From: Atopsyche davidsoni
Lineage: Eukaryota > Arthropoda > Insecta > Trichoptera > Hydrobiosidae
Direction of reading: 5' to 3'
DNA length: 64,000 bases
Assembly: GCA_022113835.1 (NCBI GenBank)
Contig: JAILWY010000021.1
Coordinates: forward strand, 9,362,001 to 9,426,000
The position numbers and the translations under genes were made by a program. Below, piece after piece: positions 8,460 through 20,789 of this stretch (positions are counted from its first letter, which is position 1; each line of letters begins with the position of its first letter). Below the pieces are notes generated by a model. That model had not been told where the DNA came from. It saw only the letters and a program-made list of their open reading frames with translations, and ran no database searches.

Positions 8460-11400
8460 TGACATAAAACTACACACACTTAACACCATGTCTGTTTACT
8501 CATGAGTAATTTTTGTAGCTTTAAGTGACTGACAAATAGATTGTACCCGATTAAAATCAAATTTTTAATAGTGATAAATATTCAAAAATGAATGCCTCAA
8601 AAAAAATGAATAAAATGCTTATATTAAAATAAACCATTTTATGGAAATTTAAAATGGTTTTAGTTAGTTTATCTTTTTAGGGGTGAACTTTCACAAATTA
8701 AACTGTTTATAAATGTAACTGTTAGATTTGAAAAAATTAAATTTATAATTTATGTAGTAAATCAAATAATTTTGGGTTACATTTTTTATTAAGGATATTA
8801 AACATAGAGTAGTTATGTTATATCAATTATGATCAAAAGTATGTCTACGTTGCACTTTGTGTATAACAATGTTGATATTTAACTATATTTCTGTGCTAAT
8901 TTGCAATTGAAGTCTACCAAATGTCAAAATTTATTAGTCGACTTCAAATTACTGGACTGGAAATATAATTATGAAAAACAAGTTCGCAAGTCGTATTTTT
9001 AATATTAAATAAAAAAAAAAATTCGTTACGTACACTGTCTGACATTAATATCATTCAAATATAAGCCATCGATCTAACTGTTGTACTTAAAGGCTTATAT
9101 ATTATTCAAGAGATTAGTTTTACTGGTAGAATACTAATATTAGTATCGAAGTCAAAACATTGTACTGATTGATTCTAATCATTTCATAAATATTTTAACG
9201 ATTAAACTATGTATTAGTAAGAAGCGTGCGGTATCAGGGTATTCAAAAGTATACAAACATGACATAATAATAAAAAAACTTTTCCGTTTCATAATAGGTG
9301 GTAAACATATCTTTATTGCAGGTTCATTAATTGTCATTGTACATACTAGATAATGAACTATCACGTATAGTAATTTGCATGTTAAGTCAGATGTTTTAAC
9401 GTGTATATAAAAGTTAATGGAAGTAAATGCCATAAATTAATTTGTAGTCAATTTTAGCTACAGAAGATTATCATATCTCTAGATTATCTAATAATGATTT
9501 TGTAATAAATTCTGATTATCATCATTTTTAATCATAGATGAAATCCAACTTTGAATGTTTTCACAATGTAAAAATATGCATTTTCGAAAGATTTAAGTCT
9601 CTTTCTTAAAATTAAAAAATAAACTTAATGGTAACCTTCCCAATAAGCTGTATTGAATGAAAAATAGTGTCTTACTTATACTTAGTTTGGTCGAAAATCA
9701 TAATCTAATTATAACAAATAAATAAAATATCTTCATACACTTTAAGATGTTGCGCATTAATTTATGAAAATAGGATATTATATTATTTATCAATTACTTG
9801 TAATGTATTAAAAAAGTTCATAGTAAAAAACCATTTTGATATTTTTAGAATAAAAGATATTTTTGTAATTACGATAAACTTGTGGAAAATTACACAAATA
9901 TATTTAATTTAAAAAATAATTACCTGAAAATTCGTATTTTAATTTAATTTAAATAAAAACAACCAAAGAGACAACTCAGATATGAGGATCAAAACAGCAA
10001 ATGCCACATTTTTCAAGCGTTTTGATTTGATTTTGATTTGATTTAATTTGATCCGATTCATACAATGTCAATGCGAAAAGATTTTTGATTACACTGAAAC
10101 ATACGCGAGTCTTATTGCAAAATTTGGAATCCACAAAGGACGGGGATTGATCTGGAGACCTCTAGACCACTGAGCCGATAAGCCAACCTTATTAAACAAA
10201 TTTTAATTAAAAACAAAAAATCATATTGAAGAGTTGATTATCTAACACACTGCACTGAAAAAACAACCGAACCTCTGGGTATGAATTATAATACAAGAAT
10301 GTTCAGCTGAATAATACACGGAAGCTGAGCACGGACAACACGTGTAGCAACAATTTTATTTAATCTCCTTGTTCTCTAGCACTAGCCATTCCCACGAAGA
10401 GCTTCTGTTGAATTAATAAACAATCATGCCTCAGTACAACGGCATATGTAGGATGCTCGCAAATTTGTTTGCACTTGCCATAAAAAAATTAATGCTAAAC
10501 GTTGTCAATGCATTTATTTTTATTATTCATTCAAATTATAAGTCATTTACGAGCGTGTACATTACCTCTAGTTCTGACGACGCCGTCCCATTGTATTTTT
10601 CTGAATAACAAACATCATAATAATCAAAAACATGAAGGTACCTGAAACTCACGGAAACCATTTTAAAATGGGTAGGTGTTTTTACAATGGCGGCCGCAAA
10701 AAATGAAGCGAAAAGTTAATTTTTTATATTGCACAGGAGATATTAAAACATGACATGTTTCTGGCATATGAATAACACTAAGCTATTTGTAGTTGCTATT
10801 ATTGCGAATAATTTGTAATTTTGTGAGTGCTTTTCATGAATTTAAGCTAGCATTGATGATTATAATCGTTTTCCGGTGTTTAAATATGCCTACATATTTT
10901 TTTAACTCTCAGGGCGAAACTGTACTGATGTACTGAAAGATAAGGAAAATCAAAGTGTGTTGTGAGTTTTAAACTAGACTGAAATAAAAAACCATGCTAT
11001 TTAGTGCAGAAAAATAAATGAATAAATATTTAAAAAAGTAATCAGATAAAAAATACACCAGTATTTAGAATTTTCAGTACTTGAGTATAAATTATTATTT
11101 ACATCACTTACATATAAAATATTACAATATTTTTATTTAGTTTAGTCTGAATGCAAGCAGAAATTTACCATTCATTTGAATAAGTGATGATAAAAAATAC
11201 AGTATCTTGGTTGTCATGACGCTTCTGCGAGCAAATTGAATATCAAATTTTTGCGAGTCGAAGAATCACTATTAGTTTTTGTTTATTTTTTATGATAACT
11301 CTTTTGATAGTTTGAGAAGTAATAAAGTATGCAAATGTACTTCTTAAATGTGTTCGTTGCGTCGCCTCTTCAGAGTCTAGACAGGTTCTCAGATACGTCA

Positions 11401-12295
11401 AGCATGATACGAGTATATTTTTTATTGCAATAGGATAAATATGTTAAGGTGATTCTTGGTCATGGAATGTGATTCCTAAGAATGGAAAATAACATATCAA
11501 AATTCCATTATGTAAATAACATCCGTTGATGCAGTAATTTTCTTTTTAAGATACTTTTTGTGTCTGAAAAATACTGCATCCATTTAAATCATTAAAATCG
11601 TTCTTACGGATCACTTCTTTGAACACTTCAATAAATAATAGACTTGACTTAAATTAACACAACAATAGCAATTCTCATCACTTTAATTGGATGTTTCATA
11701 AATAATTAAGTAGCACACGATATTAGATAAATAAAAACCACAAAGATTATTATTAACATAAAAAATGACCGCTGGATAAGCTAGATTTTTTGATATACTC
11801 TCTATAGTTTATATTGCAATTTTTAAATTTAATTTTGTAAGTAATAATAAAAAACTTTTTAACTATATGTAATAAAAAAGCATGTCTATAACAAAATCAA
11901 AAGCTTCAAATTTAATTTATATAAAATGCTTTATACTAGTGTGGTTACATCGATAAAATAAGTATATTGATTTGATGTAAAATAAGATTAATAATATTTT
12001 TTTTTATCAACATTTCACCTGTTACGTAAGAAGACCTTTATACAGCCGCAGACAAATAAGGGTTGAGACCATTCCGACGTATATCTGAAAATTCGCGTGT
12101 CATTGCGTGTATTTTAATTTATCTAAAATGTCTGCTTAATAAAACTGAAACCATAACTGTGAGATAATTTATTAAACTTAATACATGAGATTGATTAAAA
12201 AAACAGTTTTTATTGAATACTGTTTGGTTTCTAGCAAGTTTTAATTAATTTATATACAAGAGTCAATAACCTTATATAATCAAGGGTTCTTTTTT
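8460..12295. other. AT-rich non-coding stretch
   Basis: Nothing protein-like was found. Contents noted: a GATTT simple repeat near 10020-10052, a tRNA-derived SINE trace at 10136-10190, and an ACAATGGCGGCCGC YY1-like/NotI motif near 10685. The rest could be intron or intergenic. Confidence 0.5.
10136..10190 (-). repeat. tRNA-derived SINE head (degenerate)
   Basis: On the minus strand GGCTCAGTGGTCTAGAGG (10159-10176) closely fits a pol III A box and D-arm. It is followed 3' by GATCAATCCCC (10141-10152) at a B-box position. The order and spacing are those of a tRNA-derived SINE head. No clear acceptor stem or tail remains. Confidence 0.45.
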
Positions 12296-12360
12296 TACTG
12301 TCGGCCCCGGGCAGCGCTGTGGTACTACTTCCGGGTGCCAACAGCTGGTCTTTAATTTAT
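12296..12360. other. Isolated GC-rich fragment
   Basis: A 55-bp GC-rich piece (CGGCCCCGGGCAGCGCTG start) is followed by TTTATAAAATAAATAAATAC, an AATAAA-containing tail. It may be the 3' end of a retroelement or transcript, but I cannot name the family. Confidence 0.25.
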
Positions 12361-12410
12361 AAAATAAATAAATACAATACACAATCATAAACAATTCATT
12401 CATTCATGAA

Positions 12411-12422
12411 GGGGGGGGGGGG
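12411..12422. repeat. Poly-G tract
   Basis: Twelve consecutive G residues, unusual in such AT-rich DNA and prone to length errors in sequencing. Confidence 0.9.
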
Positions 12423-12495
12423 TTCCAGGGAGCGCATTTTTCGCTGTTTCCCAGTCTGCCTCCCCTCTCTTCTATTCGTATCTGACTATCTATAG

Positions 12496-13038
12496 CAGTG
12501 CTTCTCAAAGTGGTCCCCACGGACTCCAGGGGGTCCCTGGGATCATTCAGGAGGTCATTTGGAGGTCACAGGATTTGGAGGTCCCTGAACAACGTCAAGG
12601 GGTCCGCGCAAGGTTCAATATAAAATTAAAAAAATGTGACATATTTTTATTTATGTAAGTTAAAATAAATAACAATGAATACATTATTAGCGATTTTTAC
12701 GTCCTAAGTAAAATATAAATATAGACAGATGCATAAAATATAAATAAAAACAGGCATCGCGGTGAGTCAGGTAGGTTAATACAGGAACGCAATAGAGTCG
12801 ATACTTGCACCAACTAGTCTATAATATGAATTTATGTAGTTTTTCACCCAGGGTCCGTAGGCAAGTTTTGACCATGAAGGGGGGTCCATGGGCAAATTTG
12901 ACTATGAAAGGGGGTCCGTGGGCAAGTTTTGATTATGAAAGGGGGTCCGTGGGCAAGTTTTTACCATGAAAGGGGGACCGTGGGTAAGTTTTGACTATGA
13001 AAAGGGGTCCGTGGGCCAAAAGAGTTTGAAAGCCACTG
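12496..13038. mobile_element. hAT MITE with perfect 8-bp target duplication
   Basis: The left end CAGTGCTTCTCAAAGTGG and the right end, whose complement reads CAGTGGCTTTCAAACTC, are imperfect inverted repeats of hAT type. Both sides carry the same 8 bases ATCTATAG (12488-12495 and 13039-13046), the hAT target duplication. The element is about 543 bp with no transposase frame. Its right half is a minisatellite of five units (12852-13020). Confidence 0.85.
12852..13020 (+). repeat. 31-bp minisatellite inside the hAT MITE
   Basis: Units beginning GGTCCGTGGGCAAGTTTTGA start at 12852, 12883, 12913, 12944, 12975 and 13006 (the last partial), so the period is 30-31 bp. The unit resembles the GGTCC-rich subterminal sequence at the left end, suggesting that it grew from a subterminal transposase-binding region. 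Confidence 0.9.
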
Positions 13039-13096
13039 ATCTATAGAGACAGCGTCTCCGTTAAGTGACGCGCTGAAAACATGAAAGCTGAAAAGC

Positions 13097-13354
13097 ATGA
13101 AAATGGTGTCTCGTGCTCTTCAGCTCTCGATCCTCTTCAGCGCCGTTCTTGTAGTGTCCGTGGGCTTCTCCTCAGGTCGGAGCTCTGGGTTCTAGCTGGC
13201 GTTGCCTCTCGAGCTCCTCCCTTCGGGTCATGGTCTTCTCGGCAAAGAAGACGACTCCGTCCCAAGCTCGCTGGTCCTTGAGTATAGACGGCACCAGAAT
13301 CAAGGGTACTCATGTGAAAAAGTCGGTTTAAAAAACAAATGTTTTTTTTGGTGA
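13097..13354 (+). pseudogene. Secreted-peptide-like ORF with one in-frame stop
   Basis: From ATG at 13097 the frame begins MKMVSRALQLSILFSAVLVV, a convincing signal peptide (basic n-region, hydrophobic core), and reaches a TAG at 13193-13195 after 32 codons. Past that stop the same frame stays open for another 52 codons to TGA at 13352-13354, with pieces such as LALPLELLPSGHGLLGKEDD and LEYRRHQNQGYSC. Codons are rich in third-position G or C, unlike the AT-rich surroundings. It may be a pseudogene with a nonsense mutation, a stop-readthrough gene, a sequencing error, or chance in a GC-rich island. It starts about 50 bp after the hAT target duplication. I do not recognise the peptide. Confidence 0.3.
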
Positions 13355-13707
13355 GATTTTTTGGTTCGGATTCTTTCACTGTTTGCTTTATATCGTTCAC
13401 ATGCAAAAACACATGTTTTGTTTTTTGTAACTCTGAGCATATTTCACCAATAACGTCACGTTTCACAAGTGTTTTTCAGCGGTGCGTCCTCCCGCCGGTT
13501 TATTGCGAGTTGTCACATTTCGCCATCCACTTCGGGCGGATTTCACGGCAGGCAATTATCACTACTTATCGGTGCTTAATGGAGCTACTGGAGGTGCCAA
13601 ACAGTTTAGTATTCGTACTCCTGTCGCTTGCTGCTGCGCACTTGGACGTGCTAACTGGCAACTGCCGCAAGATGGTGGCCGCGCCGAGCAAACACATCTT
13701 TGATTGA
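13339..13707 (+). CDS. Unknown 122-codon ORF in GC-rich block
   Basis: This is the longest open frame in the window. Its last 42 codons, from an internal ATG at 13579, begin MELLEVPNSLVFVLLSLAAA and are hydrophobic like a signal peptide, then continue to the stop after SKHIF-D. Another frame over the same bases (13482-13703) is also open, so openness may just reflect GC content. CAAGATGGTGGCCGC near the end resembles a YY1 site. No family was recognised and no splice partner found. Treat it as hypothetical. Confidence 0.2.
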   Translation: MFFLVRFFGSDSFTVCFISFTCKNTCFVFCNSEHISPITSRFTSVFQRCVLPPVYCELSHFAIHFGRISRQAIITTYRCLMELLEVPNSLVFVLLSLAAAHLDVLTGNCRKMVAAPSKHIFD

Positions 13708-13709
13708 TT

Positions 13710-16700
13710 TTGAAATTACTTGTAGCGACCTTTGCGATATGTTTTTACTTTCCTGTATTGTCCTTTGGTATTTATTTTTTTGTTGAAAACTGTTAAATTT
13801 CATTTGGCTTTGAATTCTGAAGTAATAGCCATCTGATAATGGATCTCGAAAATCTATACCTTAGAATACATTTGTGGGGTGAAAAAGATCCATTATCAGA
13901 TATAAAGATACGAGATCATACATTCTATGCAATTGATATAAAATATACTATATAAATATTAGACATATATTTAACCAAAAGTTATGCACGCCAAATCTGT
14001 ATTAGGTATCCGAAATACTTTTAAAAGCAGTATTTTTTTCTGTTTTGATAGCGTGATATTACATGTCGTCAAAAAAAAAATACTTTATTGTTTCTTCGAG
14101 TTCAATTATTTATGCATATACTATGCTTGGTGTGTTGTTTACTTTCTATCAGCTGAATCAATTCTATATTTTTATGTTATGGCGTTCGTGTTTATTGGGG
14201 TGGGTTTTTCAGATGTTTTAATGTTTTGAATTTGTCACTGAAGTCATTTATAATAGCAACCGTGGTTCAGCCCTGGTGCTGATAACCACCCTTGTTCTCA
14301 CCTGAAAATACCCATAAAACTGGATCTAGTAGTGATACGCTCAGGTTTATTTACGTCCTATAACTTTACGTATATTTTCATTCCTTAACCATTATTAAAA
14401 CTTGACGTGAAATAACACAAAAATAAAAAAAACACGATAATAATATGTTTTTTTAAAGTAAAGTATGATTTTTTTAATTCTTTTTTTTCTTCCTGAATTA
14501 GGTTAAGATAACATAGTTTAGAATTAAAAGCATAAATCAAATGGTGTTTCTGTGTTAACAAAGCAATATACTGGCACCCGCTTCTTTAACTACGCATTGT
14601 TTTGAAATTAAAATCCATTTATTTTAAATTAATTACAAATATGAATATAAACTACTCAGCATTGGCTAAAAAGTACATTTTATTGCTGTATTTACACGAC
14701 ATTTGAATATTATCTAGTTGTTTTACTGTAATATGTGAATTATTTTTATTAAATTTATTTTATTTTGTGTAACTCAAATTATATAGCAAAAATATGTGAG
14801 TCTAATAATTTAATAATAATGTACGATCGATATATTTTGATGGTTATTCGTAACAATAGCAGACATTAATTTATGATAAAAGGATCTTGTTTTATTTTTA
14901 TTGTAGATTGTTGATTTACTTAGTGGTAAATAACAACAATTAATATTTTACTGCGGGTCATATGAATGGTTGTGTAGTTTAATTCAACAGACTACTGTAG
15001 TTAATTTTCAATTCAATAAATAAAAGTAGAAAGGAGATCAAAGCTATAAATTATGATTAGTGTATTTTAATTTCTATAGGTTAAATGAATTTATAATTAA
15101 ATCATTTATCTTTACAGGATATTACATCGCACTTTGCACCAGTAAATTTCCAAGAGATAAACCAATGATCATGCTTTATCGTGATATTCGATGTGTTTGA
15201 ATAATTACATAGGAAATGAAAACTACAGTACTAAATTTTTCCATTAAAAATTAAGTATCGGAACAACTTGACCTGACGTCACAATCATTTCTCAAACCAC
15301 CATGAGGTCGATCTTGATTACTATATCAAACACACCAGGCCATGGAGTCGCTCAAAACCGTGGGTGTTAAGTTTTGATGAAAATGTACATTGCGAGAAAC
15401 TGTGTTATTCGAAGAGACGATTATTATATGCCTACCTTCATTAATTATCCTCAGCATATAGACAACTTTAAAGGTTATTTCTTTTTTTTTTTTATTTACT
15501 CAACTGTCTTCCTCAAGCATCGGAGATCTACATTCGTAAAAAATAATCTTGCCGGAAGAGTGTTGCGGAATTAATTAAAAAAATGTATACTTCCTAAATA
15601 ATTAATTATAATTTCATTCACAAATGTTTGATAAGAATAATCAATTAATAAATTTTATAATCGGTTGTTTTAAACGATGAAGTTTCATGTGTGTCGCGTC
15701 GTCGAAATATTACATCACTTTGTTGTTGATTGTTTTTTTTTTGTATTTTTATAATGTGCTTCAGAGTTCTTCTAGGAAGTCAAATTATTTCTCGTAGTAT
15801 TACGAGTCACAATCTAAATATTGAATTCCATTGTGCATAGATTAACAAGTTGACATTTCAATATTATTTGTACAATACGTACGTACTTATATTTTATCTA
15901 GAAATTGATAATGAACAAGGTATGGAAGTGAATGGGCGTGTGACTCCATGTGATTCAATACTATAAGTACAGGATTAGCATAGAATTATAATATCTAACA
16001 TGGCGACTGGTGGTTTTTATGTATTAATATATATAAAAAAAACGCATGTCACTTTGGAGACAAGCATAGAAAAACACATTATTGTTTACTGATTCATAAA
16101 TAATTTATGAGCTTTATTTACTTTGAAAATCGTAATGGCGAGGGTTCATGAATATTTTCAATTGACTTGTCTCACATGAATCTTCTTTCAGGACTGATTT
16201 TACGGACTTCAAGTCATTCATTGTCCGCAGATTGTTTTCTTTGGAATGGAATCGACTAAGTGTGATATTTTCAAGGTGGTAAATGCTTGAGTCGTTGGTA
16301 AAAGGTCACTCATTTTCGCATGTGATAACTGATAAAAACCTACTCTCTTGTATGTGTTCGATGAAATTTACATCCCAGATGTTTTGCCATTAGTTTGTTA
16401 GTATCATTTAATAAATATCACGATTGTTATTTGAAATAAACGCGTTGAATAAATGCGTTGCATAGTTAATATTAATTTATATTTTTTATACATGTATATT
16501 TATTTATTATTTATAATAACTCGATCAATGCGAGGCTTTAACAATAGCTTAAATAAATACTTATGATAACTAAAAACAAAATATTTAGACAGATGATAGC
16601 ACAAGTAAAACTTTGACTATTAAGTCAATAACAATATTTTTGCAGCTTACGTCAATTTTACATTTTGTCAACGATATAACAAAAGTATGACGCAGAAAGC

Positions 16701-17657
16701 AAACAAGATATATATTGATTAAATCTAACAGTTATGCATATATCTAGATATAAATATCAATCTACGCCCAAAAGTGGTTATTGAAATAGATTTTAATTCT
16801 ATTCAAATTCATTAAATGTGGCTGTATTCAATTTTTTAAATATTCAATATTGATTTTCAAATACGTTGCAGAAATATTTATTTTTTCTTGTGAGAATTGA
16901 AATTATATGCAAGATAACAAAAACATAAAGTTTATTGCTGTTCCTTTGGGTCTTATCTACATATTTTTGTTTTAAAGCAAAGGTATAAAAAAAACTTGAA
17001 ATGTCGTCTCTGCCTTGGTGTTTGTATTCGCAAATAATTGCCAACTATTTAAAGTAAGTGCTGAAATTTATTCCGGCTGTTTAAATAAAGAGTTTTTATT
17101 TGTAAACTTGCGGACAACATATCTTAAATCTGAAGTTTGCTTATTTTAGATTTGGTAAATACTTCAAGCATCAAAGAAAATTATAGCGAAATGATTTTAA
17201 TTGTTGATTGCTCATCAATATTTTCGAAATTTTCGAAAAAATATATGCTTAAACAATTTTTGACAGCAAACTCAGAAAAAAAGATTTTAAAGAAAATCTG
17301 GTTAAGTCGAAAACTTGCATTTCACAAACTATAATTTTAAATTTTAGTTTAACGAAGAATTGTCAAATATAAAAAAAATTCTGAAGATCTATCAATCCAT
17401 AAATTGTTTTATAATACTTTCAATTAAATTAAATTCAGTGTAGGTCAATGTATTTATCAAAAAATATTGTATTTATTACAATCAATGCTTTTAGACGTCC
17501 TATTGATTGCGCCCACAATTTCAGGTTTTTAATTTTTTTTAGTTTAGTTAACGGTCTCAAAATAATGATTGCCGTTAGTAAAAATATAAATATGCGTTTT
17601 GTATAAATGTTTATAACATGAAACAAATATGTACAAATCTTAATGTCGTCATGTTTA

Positions 17658-17689
<32 letters not shown>

Positions 17690-19300
17690 CTAACTGGCTT
17701 AAATTATGCAATTGTATTGATTTAAATAGTAAAATCATTAAATATTATTTTTGTAAATAAATAAGTATGTGAATAAACTTAATCATCTAATGATTCTTAC
17801 GTCCAGGTGTAACCCTCAAGGTCAACTCATGATTTTATTTTGTACAGCACGTTCTCGATTCTAGATCTAATTAAAAACATCGTTGTCATCAATTGGCAAG
17901 GTCAGATATTAAAATAAATAAAACTAAACAATATAAACATGTCAATAATAAAATTGAGGTATAACTAAAGCCAATTGAAAAATGAGTGTGACTTTGAAAT
18001 AAATGTGAAAAAAGTATTGAAAACAATAAATTCTTAATTAAGTTTATATTAAAAACGACATTATGAATCTGTTTTTATTTTATCCTTAATATTTGCAATT
18101 AAATGTGCATTTAATGACATCATATAAATGCTTATTAACACTTACATTTTTGATGTGCGCAGTTGTCCGTGGATTTTATAATGTCAACTCAATTAAATTA
18201 TTCACAAAATTAAACAATTAAAATAGTAAATACTTTTAACGATATTTTTATATCAATAAAACAGTCGTTGACTTTATGTTTATTAATTATTTTTTAGCGT
18301 GGGCTTATATATGACACTACATGACGAAGTACACAAAAAACAATACCTACGCTTAATTTCTAAAATGCTTAAAATAATTATAATTAAACAGGGATTGCAT
18401 CATGTTAATTTTTATATAATTATTGACTTAAAATTTATAATGAACCATTTCAGAAACTTTAAAAACATATTGTCAATATAAAAATGAATAAATTTTAAAC
18501 ATAAAAATAAAGATAAAATAACTTATATTGGTTAACTATTATTTAGAAAAAATAAAATATTATATTATTTACTAAAGGAGAAGAGTGTGAATAAACATCT
18601 ATAAATCGTATGTTAGAACAAATATAGTTATTTTCATGAAAAATATTTTTAAACAAGAAACTAGTCGATTACTGGTGTATTTTATATAAACTGTATTTTG
18701 GCAGATATGAGACAATAAACAAATCAGCTACAAGCGCGCAACCTTCATAGTTCATCAGCGCATTTGCATAACGTAACGGTCTGACTTACTTTACCGTGAA
18801 AAAACAAAGCCGAAAAATAAAACTGCAATTTAAAAATAAATAAATTATCCAGAGAAGCTGTCTAAACAGCTTAATTTCAATGCTAACATCTACTTATTTT
18901 ATTCACTGCTTATCATTTCGTTGCTCCGGTGCTCACTTTAATACCTACGTAGAGTAAATTCTTATTACTTTTAGAATGGACATATCTAATTTGACTCTGA
19001 CCTCAATATTATCGGGTAATTTCCATTTTCTATAGTTATGTGTGTCGGATGTTAAATAGCTTCATTTTTATAATTTTATAACCATGGTAAAAATAATCGG
19101 ATATTGAACTTGTCTGTCAGTTTTTTGTTCTTATTAAACGGTTAATTATTTTTTATTTATTTATTTTTAGCTACTCACTACGTGTTTGTATCATGAAGTT
19201 CAATAACAGGTGTAAAAGATAATTTTTCATAAAAAAAAAATTATAAAAAATACACTGAATTCTTATGTCTATGCTTAGTTATTATAAACACATTAAGTTA
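13710..19300. other. Long AT-rich non-coding stretch
   Basis: Short ORFs in this span are AT-driven (Lys, Ile, Asn, Phe) and show no domain pattern. No transposon ends were recognised; an AT microsatellite lies at 17662-17685. A short ATCTGATAATGGATC/GATCCATTATCAGAT inverted repeat lies at about 13832-13901. The span could be intronic. Confidence 0.5.
17662..17685. repeat. (TA)n microsatellite
   Basis: Uninterrupted TA dinucleotides of about 24 bp. Confidence 0.9.
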
Positions 19301-19309
19301 TCATTATTT

Positions 19310-19490
19310 TTGACAGAGAGAAATATTTTTTAAATATTTTTAGTGATTTTTCCACATGTTAATTTTTATTGGTGACCGGTTAATCCAATCATTTACGTTT
19401 GGCATTATCAAACTGTGAATGATATCATGAGAATTCCAACGTGATAAATTGACTGGTTTAGTCACCAATAAAAATTTACACATTAAATAT
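19310..19490. repeat. Diverged foldback repeat copy
   Basis: Shares TTTTTGACAGAGAG, TTTTTATTGGTGACCGGTT and GGCATTATCAAACTG with the island at 6900-7718. The arms and the central hairpin are mutated, so it is an older copy. Its complementary arm is seen as GTCACCAATAAAAAT near 19460-19474. Confidence 0.6.
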
Positions 19491-19744
19491 TAAATGTAAA
19501 TTTAATATTTATTTAAATGTATTTACAAAACTCAGTCACAAAATTCAGCAATCAAAATTTTAGCTTTAAAAAAATAATTTAAATAAACGGAGCAATTAAC
19601 AGTAAAACTGATTGTATTAAAAGAATATTTTTTTGGTAAACTAACTAAAAATTAGTATAAAAAATATGAAAAAAAAAATTAAATACGCAATTAATATTAG
19701 AATTTAAAAAAAAATGTAAATATTAAATGTTTTTAAACAAATAA

Positions 19745-19774
19745 GTGAAGCTCGAGCGTCAGGTGCAGAACGGA
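19745..19774 (+). repeat. Upstream partial duplicate of the 20007 segment
   Basis: GTGAAGCTCGAGCGTCAGGT is a near-copy of GTGAAGCGCGTGAGTCAGGT at 20007-20026, 262 bp downstream. Both end in a CAGGTG E-box followed by CAG. Confidence 0.6.
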
Positions 19775-19890
19775 TTATTTTTTTTTGTATAAATTATAAC
19801 TCAAATGAATATTTTTTAAAACAAATTAAGAAATATATATTACAACTTTAAAAAAATGTATGTATAGCTCTGTGTTCAAAAAAAAAAAAA

Positions 19891-19939
19891 AAAAGGATAT
19901 ATTAAAAAAAAAAAATTTTTTTTTTTAAATATATCTTTT
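19891..19939. repeat. A/T palindrome
   Basis: AAAAGGATATATT, an A run, a T run, then AAATATATCTTTT form a nearly perfect inverted repeat of about 49 bp with no loop. Such a sequence can extrude as a cruciform and could also be a sequencing problem spot. Confidence 0.7.
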
Positions 19940-19980
19940 ATAATTTTATTTTAGTTTGAAATTATAGTTTTAAAAGTAAA

Positions 19981-20420
19981 ATGAGTTATGTGTTTTTGAA
20001 TGTATGTGAAGCGCGTGAGTCAGGTGCAGCGCAGCCTCCCCGGGCGGGGTCACGTGGTCGCCCCGCCCCGCGCGAGCCGGAAAACTGCGGCTCAGTACTG
20101 CAGTACGGCCGAGGAAAGTCGCTCGTGCCTCCGCCCGCGCCGCCGCCGGTCCGCTTTCCACGGAGCCCCCCGCCACCCCCACACCCGCGAGTGCACAGCC
20201 TGCCTGGTCATTAAAAAAAAAAAACACCCCCCAAACCACACCACAACTCGGCTCCAACCTCACCCAACCACAAGTGCGACAAAACACCAAATTGCGAAAA
20301 TCAAAAAAAAAACCTCTTCAAAACACCGAGCGATCTCGCTTCCGAATAGTGCATCGCGAATTTAAATCAACATATTACGTTTACGTTTAAATAATCGTTT
20401 ATAAAAGTGTGTAAACAATA
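19981..20420 (+). promoter_or_regulatory. CpG-rich core promoter / 5'UTR candidate
   Basis: A sharp GC-rich island in AT-rich DNA. It contains GGGCGGGGT (20042-20050) and CCCCGCCCC (20061-20069) GC boxes, a CACGTG E-box (20051-20056), and a TCAGT arthropod initiator (20092-20096) in GGCTCAGTACTGCAG. Downstream it becomes C/A-rich leader-like sequence with no long credible protein. Open frames on both strands here are GC artefacts. The most likely reading is a promoter firing to the right with a non-coding first exon; its gene is not identifiable. Confidence 0.45.
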
Positions 20421-20479
20421 AAACAAATTTATAAAAAAAATATTGTAACAAATTATTACTTTAGGCGTTGATCTTGCTT

Positions 20480-20740
20480 TGAAGCAGTGTATTACTCGTA
20501 CTACCAAAACCGTATAAATTGCTATGGAAAAGTGTATCACGGACGTTAATCATTTTATAACGCTTAAATCATCACAGAAGTGTATATAAATTTTAAAAAA
20601 AATGTCAAAACAACTGTCATAAATTGCTTCAAGGAGGGTTTGCTTCGGAAAAGTGTATCACGTAAACAAAATCGTTTGATAGCGTCTGGCGTACGGATAT
20701 TATATATGGACAATTTAGAAAAGTGTATTTGTTAAAAGAC
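20480..20740 (+). repeat. Spaced repeats of a GGAAAAGTGTATCACG motif
   Basis: AGTGTAT recurs at 20486, 20531, 20579, 20652 and 20722, on one strand, 45-73 bp apart. Two copies share a longer core: TTGCTATGGAAAAGTGTATC (20523-20538 region) and TTGCTTCGGAAAAGTGTATC (20642-20659). This may be a decayed tandem repeat or clustered binding sites downstream of the CpG-rich promoter. Confidence 0.5.
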
Positions 20741-20789
20741 AGGGAAATGTTTTTTTTAAATAACTCAATACTGGTGGAGTCTGCTGATA

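Noticed and set aside
19970..20365. ORFs of 77-121 codons on both strands
   Set aside because: Several frames are open at once because the island is GC-rich. The translations are Pro/Arg/Ala-rich with no domain. A promoter reading is better supported.
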